31,120 bases of DNA from an uncultured bacterium (GTDB lineage Bacteria > Bacillota > Clostridia > Lachnospirales > Lachnospiraceae), in assembly GCA_905215155.1 (NCBI GenBank), contig CAJMPJ010000042.1, forward strand, positions 1-31,120, given 5' to 3'. Below, piece after piece: positions 7,550 through 16,316 of this stretch; the stretch's first letter is position 1; the number at the start of each line of letters is the position of its first letter. A program made the translations under genes and the position numbers. The notes beneath the pieces were generated by a model. The model worked only from the letters and a program-made list of their open reading frames with translations. It was not told the origin of the DNA and did no database searches.

Positions 7550-8155
7550 TTGATTTCTTATGTGAAAGGGCCGGTGGCCGAAATCATCGAGGAAACGGTC
7601 GTAATAGAGTGTGGAAACATAGGCTATGAAATACACGTTCCTGTGTCAGTGCTTCAGAATTTGCCGGCAGTCGGTAAGGAAGCAAAACTTTATACATATT
7701 TTCAGGTAAGAGAGGATGCCATGTGCCTCTACGGGTTTTTGAACCGTCAGGATCTGCAGATGTTTAAGCAGCTGATCCGTGTGAATGGAATTGGTCCCAA
7801 AGGAGCACTTGGAGTGCTGTCCGCCCTGTCTCCGGATGATTTAAGGAGAGCCATTGTTTCCGGAGATGCAAAAGCCATCTCAAAAGCCCCCGGCGTGGGT
7901 GCGAAGACCGCGCAGAGGATCATTCTGGATTTAAAAGATAAGATTGATCTGGAAGAGCTTCTCTTACCGGCGTTTACAGAGGAAGCAAGCAGCGGAGAAT
8001 CCGGCGGCGTGGCAGGAGAAGCCATCGAAGCACTGACGGCTCTGGGTTACTCTGCGGTAGAAGCCGGACGTGCCGTTAAGAGAGTGGAAGTGACAGATTC
8101 CATGACAGCGGAAGATGTGCTGAAGGCATCCTTAAAACATTTGGCATTTTTATAA
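7550..8155 (+). CDS. ruvA: Holliday junction branch migration protein RuvA
   Basis: A 201-residue protein starting MISYVKGPVAEI, the typical RuvA N-terminal OB fold. Central helix-hairpin-helix motifs follow (LIRVNGIGPKGALGVLSAL and KAPGVGAKTAQRIILDLKDK), and a C-terminal UBA-like domain (EAIEALTALGYSAVEAGRAV) contacts RuvB. RuvA tetramers hold the four-way junction while RuvB drives branch migration. The start is a TTG codon with GGAG 9-10 nt upstream; no ATG fits the conserved N-terminus. ruvB follows after 21 bp in the same operon; ruvC is not in the window. Confidence 0.97.
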   Translation: MISYVKGPVAEIIEETVVIECGNIGYEIHVPVSVLQNLPAVGKEAKLYTYFQVREDAMCLYGFLNRQDLQMFKQLIRVNGIGPKGALGVLSALSPDDLRRAIVSGDAKAISKAPGVGAKTAQRIILDLKDKIDLEELLLPAFTEEASSGESGGVAGEAIEALTALGYSAVEAGRAVKRVEVTDSMTAEDVLKASLKHLAFL

Positions 8156-8176
8156 AGATAACGGGTAAAGGCAAAG

Positions 8177-9175
8177 ATGGAGCGTAGAATAATAACCACA
8201 GAGGTAACGGAAGAAGACAAGCGGATTGAGCCTAATTTAAGGCCCAAGTGTCTGCAGGAATACATTGGTCAGGAAAAGATCCGCACCAATTTAAAAGTAT
8301 ATATTGAAGCCGCCAAAGCCAGAGGAGAATCCCTGGACCATGTGCTGTTTTACGGCCCGCCGGGCCTTGGAAAGACCACTCTTTCCGGAATTATAGCCAA
8401 TGAGATGGGAGTCAATATAAAGGTGACATCAGGACCGGCCATTGAAAAACCCGGAGAGATTGCGGCAATTTTAAATAACTTACAGGAAGGCGATGTGCTG
8501 TTCGTGGATGAGATCCACCGGCTCAACCGTCAGGTAGAAGAGGTTTTGTACCCGGCCATGGAGGACTTTGCCATTGATATTATGCTGGGAAAGGATTCCA
8601 CCGCAAGATCCATAAGACTGGACCTGCCAAAGTTCACTCTGGTGGGGGCGACTACAAGGGCCGGTCTTTTGACGGCACCGTTAAGAGATCGTTTCGGAGT
8701 GGTGCAGAAGCTGGAATTTTATACGCCTGAGGAACTAAAGATCATTGTCTGCCGTTCTGCAAAGGTCCTTCAAGTGGAGATTGAAGAGGAGGGAGCGGCA
8801 GAGATTGCCAAACGGTCCAGGGGAACCCCAAGGCTTGCAAACCGCCTGTTAAAGAGAGTCCGGGATTTTGCACAGGTGAAATATGACGGAATCATTACCA
8901 AAGAAGTGGCGGATTTTGCACTGGATATTCTGGATGTGGATAAGTTTGGACTGGATTACAATGACCGGGCCATCTTAACCACAATGATCGAAAAATTTTC
9001 CGGGGGACCGGTTGGTCTGGATACTCTGGCAGCGGCATTGGGAGAAGATGCCGGGACATTAGAAGATGTTTATGAGCCTTATCTGCTGATGAACGGATTT
9101 TTAAACCGTACCTCCCGGGGACGTGTTGCTACAGAACGGGCCTATCATCATCTTGGGATTGTTATGGAACCATGA
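8177..9175 (+). CDS. ruvB: Holliday junction DNA helicase RuvB
   Basis: A 332-residue AAA+ ATPase. Walker [10 protein letters not shown], Walker [12 protein letters not shown], sensor [19 protein letters not shown] and the arginine-rich C-terminal winged helix ([16 protein letters not shown]) are all present, and the length matches the family. It forms hexameric motors on both sides of the RuvA-bound Holliday junction. It sits directly downstream of ruvA and shares its promoter. Confidence 0.98.
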   Translation: MERRIITTEVTEEDKRIEPNLRPKCLQEYIGQEKIRTNLKVYIEAAKARGESLDHVLFYGPPGLGKTTLSGIIANEMGVNIKVTSGPAIEKPGEIAAILNNLQEGDVLFVDEIHRLNRQVEEVLYPAMEDFAIDIMLGKDSTARSIRLDLPKFTLVGATTRAGLLTAPLRDRFGVVQKLEFYTPEELKIIVCRSAKVLQVEIEEEGAAEIAKRSRGTPRLANRLLKRVRDFAQVKYDGIITKEVADFALDILDVDKFGLDYNDRAILTTMIEKFSGGPVGLDTLAAALGEDAGTLEDVYEPYLLMNGFLNRTSRGRVATERAYHHLGIVMEP

Positions 9176-9194
9176 CCTGCCTGAATTTTAGAAC

Positions 9195-9223
9195 TTTCCT
9201 AACGCTATAAAGTGTGATATAGT
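9195..9223 (+). promoter_or_regulatory. Possible promoter of zapA
   Basis: TATAGT (9218-9223) is a fair -10 box, with a poor -35 (TTTCCT, 9195-9200) 17 bp upstream. It lies about 35 bp before the zapA ATG. Confidence 0.4.
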
Positions 9224-9257
9224 AAAGAAAGAGCAAATGATAACAGGAGAGAATAAC

Positions 9258-9626
9258 ATGGATTCCAAACACAATACTGAAGTTTTAATCGATGGCAAGA
9301 TTTATACATTAGCTGGAAGTGAAGAAGAAGGTTACATTCAGCGTCTGGCCAGTTATATCAATGAGATGGTTCTGACATTAAAACGTCAGGAAGGGTTTAC
9401 AAAGCAGAGTGCGGAGTACCAGAATGTTATGATAGAGCTGAACATGGCGGATGATTATTTTAAAGCCAGAGAACAGATTGCAAGATTGGAACAGCAGAAG
9501 GCGGAGATGGAAAAAGAGACCTATAGCTTAAAGCATGAGCTGGTGGCGACTCAGATGAAGCTAGAGGCCGTCAAAGCGGAACTGGCAGAAGTGAAAAAGT
9601 CTGCGGATCTTGGGAAGAAAGAATAA
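9258..9626 (+). CDS. zapA: Cell division protein ZapA
   Basis: A 122-residue protein. Its N-terminal part (NTEVLIDGKIYTLAGSEEEGY, with LASYINEMV after it) is the ZapA head domain. The C-terminal half, from about residue 60, is a long charged coiled coil (EQIARLEQQKAEMEKE onward). ZapA crosslinks FtsZ filaments at the division ring. ATG 9258 is chosen because AGGAG lies 8 nt upstream; an in-frame ATG at 9237 would overlap that site. The downstream genes encode an FtsW-type protein and a PBP, which fits a division role. Confidence 0.9.
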   Translation: MDSKHNTEVLIDGKIYTLAGSEEEGYIQRLASYINEMVLTLKRQEGFTKQSAEYQNVMIELNMADDYFKAREQIARLEQQKAEMEKETYSLKHELVATQMKLEAVKAELAEVKKSADLGKKE

Positions 9627-9630
9627 ACGG

Positions 9631-9670
9631 GAGGGGATGTTTTATGGCAAAGCCATGGCATCCTCTCTTT
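9631..9670 (+). terminator. Nested hairpin after zapA, probable terminator
   Basis: An outer 9-bp stem (9631-9639 with 9659-9667, one G-U pair) encloses an inner ATGGC/GCCAT hairpin, followed by a short TTT run. The short T run makes it a weak or partial terminator. Confidence 0.6.
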
Positions 9671-9705
9671 CATCAATATAGGGAATCTCATCAATACAGG
9701 GAATC
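9670..9705 (+). repeat. Tandem 18-bp direct repeat in the U32 gene leader
   Basis: Two adjacent 18-bp copies, TCATCAATATAGGGAATC and TCATCAATACAGGGAATC, differ at one base. They lie directly upstream of the AGGAGG of the next gene. It is probably a recent local duplication. Confidence 0.85.
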
Positions 9706-9716
9706 AGGAGGCATAT

Positions 9717-11900
9717 GTGAAGAAAGTAGTGGAAATTCTTGCTCCGGCAGGATCATTTGAAAGCATGAAAGCAGCAGTTGCGGCGGGAGCTGATGCGGTC
9801 TATATGGGTGGCAGCAGGTTCGGAGCCAGAGCGTTTGCTCAAAACCCGGAAGAGGACAAGCTTTTGGAAGCCATAGATTATGTGCATCTTCATGGGCGAA
9901 AGCTGTATCTTACGGTCAATACGCTGATGAAGGAACAGGAGATGGGAGAACTTTTTGATTATCTTCTTCCTTATTACAAACAGGGGCTTGATGCGGTGAT
10001 CGTTCAGGATATAGGCGTTCTTTCCTTCATAAAGAAACACTTTCCTTCACTTCCCATTCATGCAAGTACCCAGATGACCATTACCGGTGCATACGGTGCT
10101 GAGATGTTAAAGGAACTGGGGGCAGAGCGGGTAGTCACGGCCAGGGAATTGTCATTAAAAGATATTGAGCAGATTCGTGACCATGTGGATGTGGAAATCG
10201 AAAGCTTTGTACATGGTGCATTGTGTTACTGCTATTCCGGACAGTGTCTTTTCAGCAGTCTGATCGGAGGACGAAGCGGGAACCGGGGAAGGTGTGCCCA
10301 AACCTGCCGTCTGCCTTATGAGGTCAAGCGGGATGGAAAGACGCTTGGAAAAAAAGAGGACCGTTACTGTCTGAGTCTAAAGGATTTAAGCACGTTAGAC
10401 TTAATCCCGGATATGATTGAGGCCGGAGTCTATTCCATGAAGATTGAAGGAAGAATGAAAAGCCCCAGATATACGGCAGGGGTAGTAAGTATTTACCGCA
10501 AATACACGGACCTGTATTTAAATCATGGGAGAGATGGGTACCGGGTCAGGGAAGAGGACCGGAAGGCTTTGCTGGATTTGTTTGACCGGGGAGGGCAGAC
10601 CGACGGGTATTACAAGCGCCATAACGGACGTGATATGGTGGTCTGGAAGGAAAAACCTTCGTTTCGGGAGGGAAACCAGACGCTGTTTGATTTTTTGGAT
10701 AAGAATTATGTGGAAAAAGAAATAAAAGAACCGGTCAGAGGTCATGCGTTCCTGGAAAAAGGTCAGCAGGCGTGCTTGTTCTTAGAAGCCTGCGGAAAGG
10801 AGATCACGGTTACAGGGGAGCTGGTGCAGACGGCTCAGAACCAGCCTATGACAGAAGAAAAGGTAAAAAAGCAGCTGGATAAGACAGGCAATACTCCTTT
10901 TTACTTTGAACAGCTTGAGATACGGTTGAGTGGGGAGGTCTTTCTTCCGGTTCAGTCTTTAAATGATCTTCGCCGGAGAGGACTGGAGGAGCTTGAGCAG
11001 GCTGTTTTAAAGGATTACCGGAGAGAATCTGGGGAAAGAGCTCCTAAAGCAGAGGAGATACTTAACCATAGGAAGGAAAAGCCGATTGAAGTACCAAAGC
11101 TGACGGTTTCTCTGGAACGGCCGGATTGTCTGGAAGCAGCGGCAGCAAGCAGCCGGGTAAACCGTATTTATATTGATGCTGCAGAATTTGAACCGGAGCG
11201 GTGGGAAGCCTATGCAGACATGTGCCATAAGAATGGCAAGGAATGTATGCTTACCATGCCCCACATTTTCCGCAGCAGGGCAGAACAATTTTTTGATCAG
11301 CATGGAAAAGAACTTAAAGAAGCAGGGTTTGATGGCTTTTTGATCCGTTCGCTGGAGGAAGTGGGCTACTTGAAACAAAAAGGGATCAAGGGACATCTGG
11401 TATTTGATTTCGGTGTATACGGAATGAATCACTGGTCCCAGGAACTCCTGTTTCAGCTGGGGGCAGATGAGCTTACCTGGCCGGTAGAATTAAACAGCAG
11501 GGAATTGGGAAAACTAACCGTTCCGGGGGAACTTCTGATCTATGGCAGGCTGCCGATGATGGTGACCGCACAGTGCCTGCACCAAGGGACCGAACAGTGT
11601 GATAAGAATCCCACGCTTCTTCTGTTAAAAGACCGGATGGGCAAAGAGTTTCCTGTGAAAAATCACTGTAGATTCTGCTATAATTCCATTTATAATTCTG
11701 CTCCGTTATCTCTTCATGGATTTGAGGATGCAGTAAAGGCGCTGGAACCTTCCTCCCTGCGGCTTCAATTTACCACTGAGGACAGAGTGCAGACGGAAGC
11801 TGTAATAAGAAGTTTTTCGGAAGAGTTTTATAACGGGCAGAGAGCAAAGCTGCCGCTTGAGGAATTTACAAGAGGTCATTTTAAACGTGGGGTAGAGTAG
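9717..11900 (+). CDS. U32 family peptidase / RlhA-like protein with DUF3656 region
   Basis: A 727-residue protein. The N-terminal part (EILAPAGSFESMKAAVAAGADAVY cut short here, then IHASTQMTITG) is the TIM-barrel of the U32 family. The U32 signature is at FVHGALCYCYSGQCLFSS, followed by CAQTCRLPYEV. The C-terminal section holds more cysteines (CLHQGTEQC and NHCRFCYN) that could help bind an Fe-S cluster. E. coli RlhA, the closest characterised long-form relative, hydroxylates C2501 of 23S rRNA; others were called collagenases. An rRNA-modification role is thus more likely than proteolysis. The start is GTG with AGGAGG 5 nt upstream; an overlapping out-of-frame ATG reads straight into TGA. The ftsW-like gene follows after 7 bp. 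Confidence 0.9.
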   Translation: MKKVVEILAPAGSFESMKAAVAAGADAVYMGGSRFGARAFAQNPEEDKLLEAIDYVHLHGRKLYLTVNTLMKEQEMGELFDYLLPYYKQGLDAVIVQDIGVLSFIKKHFPSLPIHASTQMTITGAYGAEMLKELGAERVVTARELSLKDIEQIRDHVDVEIESFVHGALCYCYSGQCLFSSLIGGRSGNRGRCAQTCRLPYEVKRDGKTLGKKEDRYCLSLKDLSTLDLIPDMIEAGVYSMKIEGRMKSPRYTAGVVSIYRKYTDLYLNHGRDGYRVREEDRKALLDLFDRGGQTDGYYKRHNGRDMVVWKEKPSFREGNQTLFDFLDKNYVEKEIKEPVRGHAFLEKGQQACLFLEACGKEITVTGELVQTAQNQPMTEEKVKKQLDKTGNTPFYFEQLEIRLSGEVFLPVQSLNDLRRRGLEELEQAVLKDYRRESGERAPKAEEILNHRKEKPIEVPKLTVSLERPDCLEAAAASSRVNRIYIDAAEFEPERWEAYADMCHKNGKECMLTMPHIFRSRAEQFFDQHGKELKEAGFDGFLIRSLEEVGYLKQKGIKGHLVFDFGVYGMNHWSQELLFQLGADELTWPVELNSRELGKLTVPGELLIYGRLPMMVTAQCLHQGTEQCDKNPTLLLLKDRMGKEFPVKNHCRFCYNSIYNSAPLSLHGFEDAVKALEPSSLRLQFTTEDRVQTEAVIRSFSEEFYNGQRAKLPLEEFTRGHFKRGVE

Positions 11901-11907
11901 GTGGTAT

Positions 11908-13233
11908 ATGATTAATCTGATAATTGACGTATCCAGATATTTAATGATACTGTTGATCGCTTTATACACATATTTTAACTTTCGTGTATTTTCCACACGG
12001 GATGAGTACAAAAAAAAGAAAATATGCAGGCGGCAGAACATCGCTATGTTCCTGATTCATCTTCTGGCTTACCTGATCATATGGTTTGAGACGGAAGATG
12101 AACGGATGCTGGTGTTTTATCTGGCTCAGGTACTGTTCTTTCTTCTTTACCTGTTCCTGTACCGGTTGTTTTACCGAAATGTATCCAGACTGCTGGTCAA
12201 TAATATGTGCATGCTTTTGACCGTAGGCTTTATTATGCTGACCAGACTTTCCTTTGACCGTGCCATGAAGCAGTTTGCCATTGTAGTGGCGGCGGCTCTC
12301 ATTACCTGGGTGATCCCCTTTGTTATTGACCGTGTCTGGCAGCTGAGTAAGATTCCTTGGATCTACGGCATCGGAGGGCTTTTGCTTCTTGGTATTGTGT
12401 GCATCGCGGGAACCAGCAGCTATGGTGCCCAGCTTTCACTCGGGTTAGGTGAATTTTCCTTTCAGCCATCAGAGTTTGTGAAGATCAGTTATGTATTTTT
12501 TATCGCTACCATGTTTTACCGCTCTACCAGCTTTAAGACGGTGCTGATTGTCACGGGAATTGCATCCCTCCATATTCTGATTCTTGTGCTCTCAAAGGAT
12601 TTGGGAAGCGCACTTATTTTCTTTGTGACCTATGTTTTTATGCTGTTTGTCGCCACGGGCAAATGGCTGTATCTTCTGGCAGGAGCAGGAGGAGGTACGT
12701 TGGCATCCGTACTTGCCTTTTACCTGTTTGGACATGTTAGAACCCGGGTTTTGGCATGGCTAAATCCCTGGTCCGATATTGCCGGAAAGGGGTATCAGAT
12801 CACCCAGTCCCTGTTTGCAATAGGAACCGGAGGCTGGTTTGGAATGGGACTTTACCGGGGACTGCCCAGAAAGATCCCGGTGGTGGAAAAGGATTTTATT
12901 TTTTCCGCCATTTCTGAAGAATTGGGCGCTGTCTTTGCATTGTGTATTCTGTTTATCTGTCTTGGATGTTTTTTGCAGTTTATGATGATCGCCAGTCGGA
13001 TGCAGGCGGTATTCTATAAACTGATCGCATTCGGCCTGGGCACCATCTACATTATCCAGGTGTTTTTGACCATAGGAGGCGTGACCAAATTTATTCCATC
13101 CACTGGTGTGACACTTCCGCTTGTCAGCTATGGCGGAAGCTCGATTTTAAGTACATTTATTATTTTCGGAATCATCCAGGGGCTGTATATTTTAAAGCGC
13201 AATGAAGAGGAAGATGAGGAATATGAAGAATAA
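11908..13233 (+). CDS. FtsW/RodA/SpoVE family peptidoglycan glycosyltransferase
   Basis: A 441-residue integral membrane protein with about 10-12 hydrophobic segments. SEDS hallmarks are present: GLGEFSFQPSEFVKISYV, LSKDLGSALIFF (with the catalytic-type Asp), ARGYQIT-like GKGYQITQSLFAIGTGGWFG, and the C-terminal FIPSTGVTLPLVSYGGSS. SEDS proteins polymerise lipid II in partnership with a class B PBP, and exactly such a gene follows, overlapping this one. The N-terminal extension of about 100 residues before the SEDS core and the acidic C-terminal tail (NEEEDEEYEE) resemble actinobacterial-type RodA-PbpA pairs. Whether it serves division, elongation or sporulation cannot be decided here. Confidence 0.92.
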   Translation: MINLIIDVSRYLMILLIALYTYFNFRVFSTRDEYKKKKICRRQNIAMFLIHLLAYLIIWFETEDERMLVFYLAQVLFFLLYLFLYRLFYRNVSRLLVNNMCMLLTVGFIMLTRLSFDRAMKQFAIVVAAALITWVIPFVIDRVWQLSKIPWIYGIGGLLLLGIVCIAGTSSYGAQLSLGLGEFSFQPSEFVKISYVFFIATMFYRSTSFKTVLIVTGIASLHILILVLSKDLGSALIFFVTYVFMLFVATGKWLYLLAGAGGGTLASVLAFYLFGHVRTRVLAWLNPWSDIAGKGYQITQSLFAIGTGGWFGMGLYRGLPRKIPVVEKDFIFSAISEELGAVFALCILFICLGCFLQFMMIASRMQAVFYKLIAFGLGTIYIIQVFLTIGGVTKFIPSTGVTLPLVSYGGSSILSTFIIFGIIQGLYILKRNEEEDEEYEE

Positions 13234-14650
13234 TTCAAATCCAAAAGCAAACCATCATATGCTGATACTCACCTATGGAGTCGTGCTTTTGTTTGTAGGA
13301 CTGGCGGCTTATTATTGCTATTTTCTTTTTGTAAAAAGCGATACTGTGATCAATAATTCCTATAATGCAAGGCTGGACAATTTCGCTGACCGTGTGGTGC
13401 GGGGAGAGATTCAAAGCAGTGACGGAAGGGTTCTTGCACGAACCGATGTAGATGGGGAGGGAAAGGAAACCAGGGTCTATCCCTTTGATTCTTTGTTTGC
13501 TCATGCAGTAGGATATTCCACCAATGGGAAAACCGGTCTGGAGGCTATTTCTAATTTTTATCTGCTTACCAGTCATGTGAACATCATAGAACAGATAGTC
13601 AATGAGATGTCATCCATTAAGAATCAGGGAGACAATGTAGTGTCTACCCTTGACGTGGATATCCAGAAAGCGGCCTATGACGCCTTGGGGAAGAGAAATG
13701 GAGCGGTGGTGGTTCTGGAACCGGATACCGGAAAGATACTGGCCATGGTATCAAAACCCGATTATAACCCTAACACCCTGCTTGCCGACTGGAACCGTTT
13801 GGTGGCGGAAGAAAATACTTCCGGCCAGCTTTTGAACCGGGCCACACAGGGGTTGTATCCTCCCGGATCCACCTTTAAGCTGGTGACTGCTTTGGAATAT
13901 ATGAGAGAGAATCCGGCGAATTACAGGGATTATACCTTTGACTGCAATGGAATTTATAAAAATGGAGCGTACACCATCAAATGTTATCATGAAACAGCCC
14001 ACGGTCACCAGAATCTTCAGCAGGCCTTTGCAAATTCCTGCAACGGAGCCTTTGCAAACCTGGGTCTATCTCTGGACTTAAATGGTTTAAAGAAAACGGC
14101 AGACCAGTTGTTGTTCAATTCGGACTTGGCTCTTCCTGTTGCTTACAATAGGAGTTCCTATTCCATGGAGGCAGGTGCTGATACATGGCAGGTTCTCCAA
14201 ACCTCCATTGGACAGGGACAAACCCAGATCACGCCCATTCATAATGCCATGATGACGGCAGCCATTGCAAACGGCGGGACTCTTATGAAGCCATATCTCA
14301 TTGATCATGTAGAAAATGCGGGAGGAGATGTGATCAAAAAATTTATGCCCCAGTCCTATGGAAGCCTGATGACTGCAGAAGAGTCTGCGGTATTGACGGA
14401 ATTTATGAAATCCGTAGTCACAGACGGAACTGGTTCTGCCCTCCGGACAGATGCCTATACGGTAGCAGGAAAAACCGGTTCTGCGGAGTTTGAAACGGGA
14501 AAAGAGACCCATGCATGGTTTATCGGTTTTGCTCCTGCCGAGCAGCCCAGAGTGGTTGTCAGCGTGATTGTAGAAGAGGGTGGTTCCGGCGGAAAGGCTG
14601 CTGCTCCCATAGCCAGAAAACTTTTTGATTTATATTTTTCCAGAGGATGA
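13202..14650 (+). CDS. Class B penicillin-binding protein (PbpA/FtsI-like transpeptidase)
   Basis: A protein of up to 482 residues: short cytoplasmic N-terminus, one membrane anchor (about residues 21-44), a small dimerisation domain and a transpeptidase domain. The three active-site motifs are intact: STFK (223-226), SCN (279-281) and KTG (424-426). It crosslinks peptidoglycan outside the membrane, presumably with the SEDS protein encoded just upstream. The gene overlaps the ftsW-like gene's 3' end. Three in-frame ATGs (13202, 13214, 13223) lie in the overlap and none has a well-spaced ribosome binding site, so the start is uncertain by 7 codons. At 482 residues it is shorter than typical FtsI and closest to PbpA-type enzymes. 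Confidence 0.92.
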   Translation: MKRKMRNMKNNSNPKANHHMLILTYGVVLLFVGLAAYYCYFLFVKSDTVINNSYNARLDNFADRVVRGEIQSSDGRVLARTDVDGEGKETRVYPFDSLFAHAVGYSTNGKTGLEAISNFYLLTSHVNIIEQIVNEMSSIKNQGDNVVSTLDVDIQKAAYDALGKRNGAVVVLEPDTGKILAMVSKPDYNPNTLLADWNRLVAEENTSGQLLNRATQGLYPPGSTFKLVTALEYMRENPANYRDYTFDCNGIYKNGAYTIKCYHETAHGHQNLQQAFANSCNGAFANLGLSLDLNGLKKTADQLLFNSDLALPVAYNRSSYSMEAGADTWQVLQTSIGQGQTQITPIHNAMMTAAIANGGTLMKPYLIDHVENAGGDVIKKFMPQSYGSLMTAEESAVLTEFMKSVVTDGTGSALRTDAYTVAGKTGSAEFETGKETHAWFIGFAPAEQPRVVVSVIVEEGGSGGKAAAPIARKLFDLYFSRG

Positions 14651-14683
14651 AGGATGTGACATTTGCTTTCCGAGATTACAGAC

Positions 14684-14712
14684 TTGCATATAAGGCCAAA
14701 AAGAGGTATACT
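14684..14712 (+). promoter_or_regulatory. Sigma-A promoter of the Nudix gene
   Basis: TTGCAT (14684-14689), 17-bp spacer, TATACT (14707-14712), 72 bp before the ATG. Confidence 0.75.
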
Positions 14713-14783
14713 ATAGCCAGTCTATGAGACACACCAAAATCGGAATTTTCAAGAGATGTCCGGTTCACTCTGGAGGAATTGCA

Positions 14784-15236
14784 ATGATAGAAGCAACGAG
14801 TTGTGGCGGTGTGGTTATTTTTCGAGGTAAAATTCTGGTTTTATATAAGAATTACAAGAACAAATATGAAGGTTGGGTTTTGCCAAAGGGAACAGTAGAA
14901 GCGGGTGAAGAGTATAAAGAGACGGCACTCCGGGAAGTAAAGGAAGAAACCGGGGTCAGTGCGTCTATTATCAAGTACATCGGCAAGAGCCAGTACTCTT
15001 TTAATACGCCCCAGGATATGGTGGAAAAGGATGTACACTGGTATCTAATGATGGCCGACAGCTATTACAGTAAACCACAACGGGAAGAATATTTTATTGA
15101 TTCAGGATATTACAAGTTCCATGAAGCGTATCATCTTCTTAAATTTTCCAATGAAAAACAGATTTTAGAAAAAGCATATAATGAGTATCTGGATTTGAAG
15201 AAGAGCAACCTTTGGGGCAATAAGAAGTATTTCTGA
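14784..15236 (+). CDS. Nudix hydrolase
   Basis: A 150-residue protein. The Nudix box is complete: G36, E42 and then REVKEETGV (residues 50-58) fit Gx5Ex7REUxEExGU, with the glutamates binding Mg2+. It begins CGGVVIFRGKILVLYKNYKNKYEGWVLPKG cut here to its ends CGGVVIF and GWVLPKG, as in diadenosine polyphosphate or (d)NTP pyrophosphatases; the substrate is not determinable. ATG 14784 is chosen because GGAGG lies 7 nt upstream; the frame is open 20 codons further, but no ribosome binding site is found there. It is a single-gene unit with a strong promoter and terminator. Confidence 0.92.
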   Translation: MIEATSCGGVVIFRGKILVLYKNYKNKYEGWVLPKGTVEAGEEYKETALREVKEETGVSASIIKYIGKSQYSFNTPQDMVEKDVHWYLMMADSYYSKPQREEYFIDSGYYKFHEAYHLLKFSNEKQILEKAYNEYLDLKKSNLWGNKKYF

Positions 15237-15249
15237 GCGGATCACAGGA

Positions 15250-15288
15250 AGAGCCGGGAAAGTGAAACATTACTTTTCCGGCTCTTTT
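15250..15288 (+). terminator. Rho-independent terminator of the Nudix gene
   Basis: A 14-bp stem with one G-U pair (AGAGCCGGGAAAGT with ACTTTTCCGGCTCT), 8-nt loop, then TTT. It may also slow transcription arriving on the minus strand. Confidence 0.88.
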
Positions 15289-15310
15289 GCATGAAAATCC
15301 GATCCATAAG

Positions 15311-16132
15311 TTAAAAGGAAGATTCCAGTTCTTCTAATTTAGTTGTCAGACTATTTATATTCAGTTCAAAGATAAGAACATCCTGTTTGCTGCTTTCCAT
15401 GATATTATTAATGAAAGAAGATGGGTTGATCATTGGCTCCTGCCGGCGGTTCGCAATCACATCAAGATCTTCTACAGATACGATTTCATCGACCACAATT
15501 CCCCATTTAATGCCATCTAAGATGAGTACCATCTCTTTAAAGATAGTGGAGCGGAATATGTCTTTTGTCTGGTCTAAAAGGGATAAAATGGCAGGCATAT
15601 ATTCTTCCTTAGCCAGTCTTAATATCTCTGACAATCGGGCTTTATTCTCTTCATTGTCCTTATTCAACATGTAATGTTCTGCTTCAACAGCGGACTGATG
15701 CAGCTTTTCATGAGGTTCTTCCATTTTTTTTAGATGAGCGCTTACTGTCTGGTTATCGGTGGTGAATTTGTCGTACCACTTACCAAGAGCACACTGATGG
15801 GAATCCTTTGCAAGAGAAAAGGTTCCGCCTTCTGTTATGTAGCGTTCTAAGCCGTTTACCCAGTTTATGTGATCCTGTTTTCTTGCGTCAATCATTTCTT
15901 CAAAATCGTTATATTCGCTGGTAATGGATTTAAGTCCGAAGGTAATACGCAGATCCAGCATCTGAATAACCTGATCTCTGTATTTGAACATGCCCAATAC
16001 ATTGGCAGGAGCTGCAGGGATGGTGCTGTATTCCGGAATCTGCACAATGGTTGATATGTATTTGCTGTTAATACAGTATAGGGAACCGTTGAGTTTGAAA
16101 ATTATGTATGGACATTTGTTCTCATTTTCCAT
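15311..16132 (-). CDS. CheW-like protein with an inserted CZB zinc-binding domain
   Basis: A 273-residue soluble protein. Residues 7-68 are the first half of a CheW beta-barrel (YIIFKLNGSLYCINSKYIS to VIQMLDLRITFGL) and residues about 198-262 the second half (MVLILDGIKWGIVVDEIVSV to DVLIFELNI). Between them, residues about 85-190 form a chemoreceptor zinc-binding domain. Its motif HxxW-x22-CxLGxW-x21-HxxxH is complete (H88, W91, C114, W119, H141, H145). CheW links chemoreceptors to CheA; CZB domains sense zinc or hypochlorous acid through the Cys-Zn centre. The nested arrangement suggests a coupling protein tuned by zinc or oxidation. No che or flagellar genes adjoin. The gene has its own promoter. 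Confidence 0.9.
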   Translation of the reverse strand: MENENKCPYIIFKLNGSLYCINSKYISTIVQIPEYSTIPAAPANVLGMFKYRDQVIQMLDLRITFGLKSITSEYNDFEEMIDARKQDHINWVNGLERYITEGGTFSLAKDSHQCALGKWYDKFTTDNQTVSAHLKKMEEPHEKLHQSAVEAEHYMLNKDNEENKARLSEILRLAKEEYMPAILSLLDQTKDIFRSTIFKEMVLILDGIKWGIVVDEIVSVEDLDVIANRRQEPMINPSSFINNIMESSKQDVLIFELNINSLTTKLEELESSF

Positions 16133-16175
16133 TATTTGTTATACCTTACCTTTTTCTTTCGTATTTTTCCTTCCC

Positions 16176-16204
16176 ATTATAGAACTTATCTCAGCATAGT
16201 TCAA
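16176..16204 (-). promoter_or_regulatory. Sigma-A promoter of the CheW-CZB gene
   Basis: Minus strand: TTGAAC (16199-16204), 17-bp spacer, TATAAT (16176-16181). It is not a sigma-28-type flagellar promoter. Confidence 0.85.
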
Positions 16205-16246
16205 CAGCTTTTGAGGAAAAATATGTTTTAAAACTTAATTATAAGA

Positions 16247-16276
16247 CTATCAATAACTGGAAAATCAGGGTATAAT
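16247..16276 (+). promoter_or_regulatory. Possible promoter of the macro-domain gene
   Basis: A perfect -10 TATAAT (16271-16276) stands 40 bp before the ATG. The -35 (CTATCA, 18-bp spacer) is weak, so an activator may be needed. Confidence 0.45.
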
Positions 16277-16316
16277 GATACTGGATATCGGATTTAATTT
16301 GTTTGGAGGGAAAAAA

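Noticed and set aside
7388..7636. N-terminal extension of the RNase H-like gene by 83 codons
   Set aside because: The extension crosses both divergent promoters and the ruvA start; the promoter at 7416-7444 would lie inside it.
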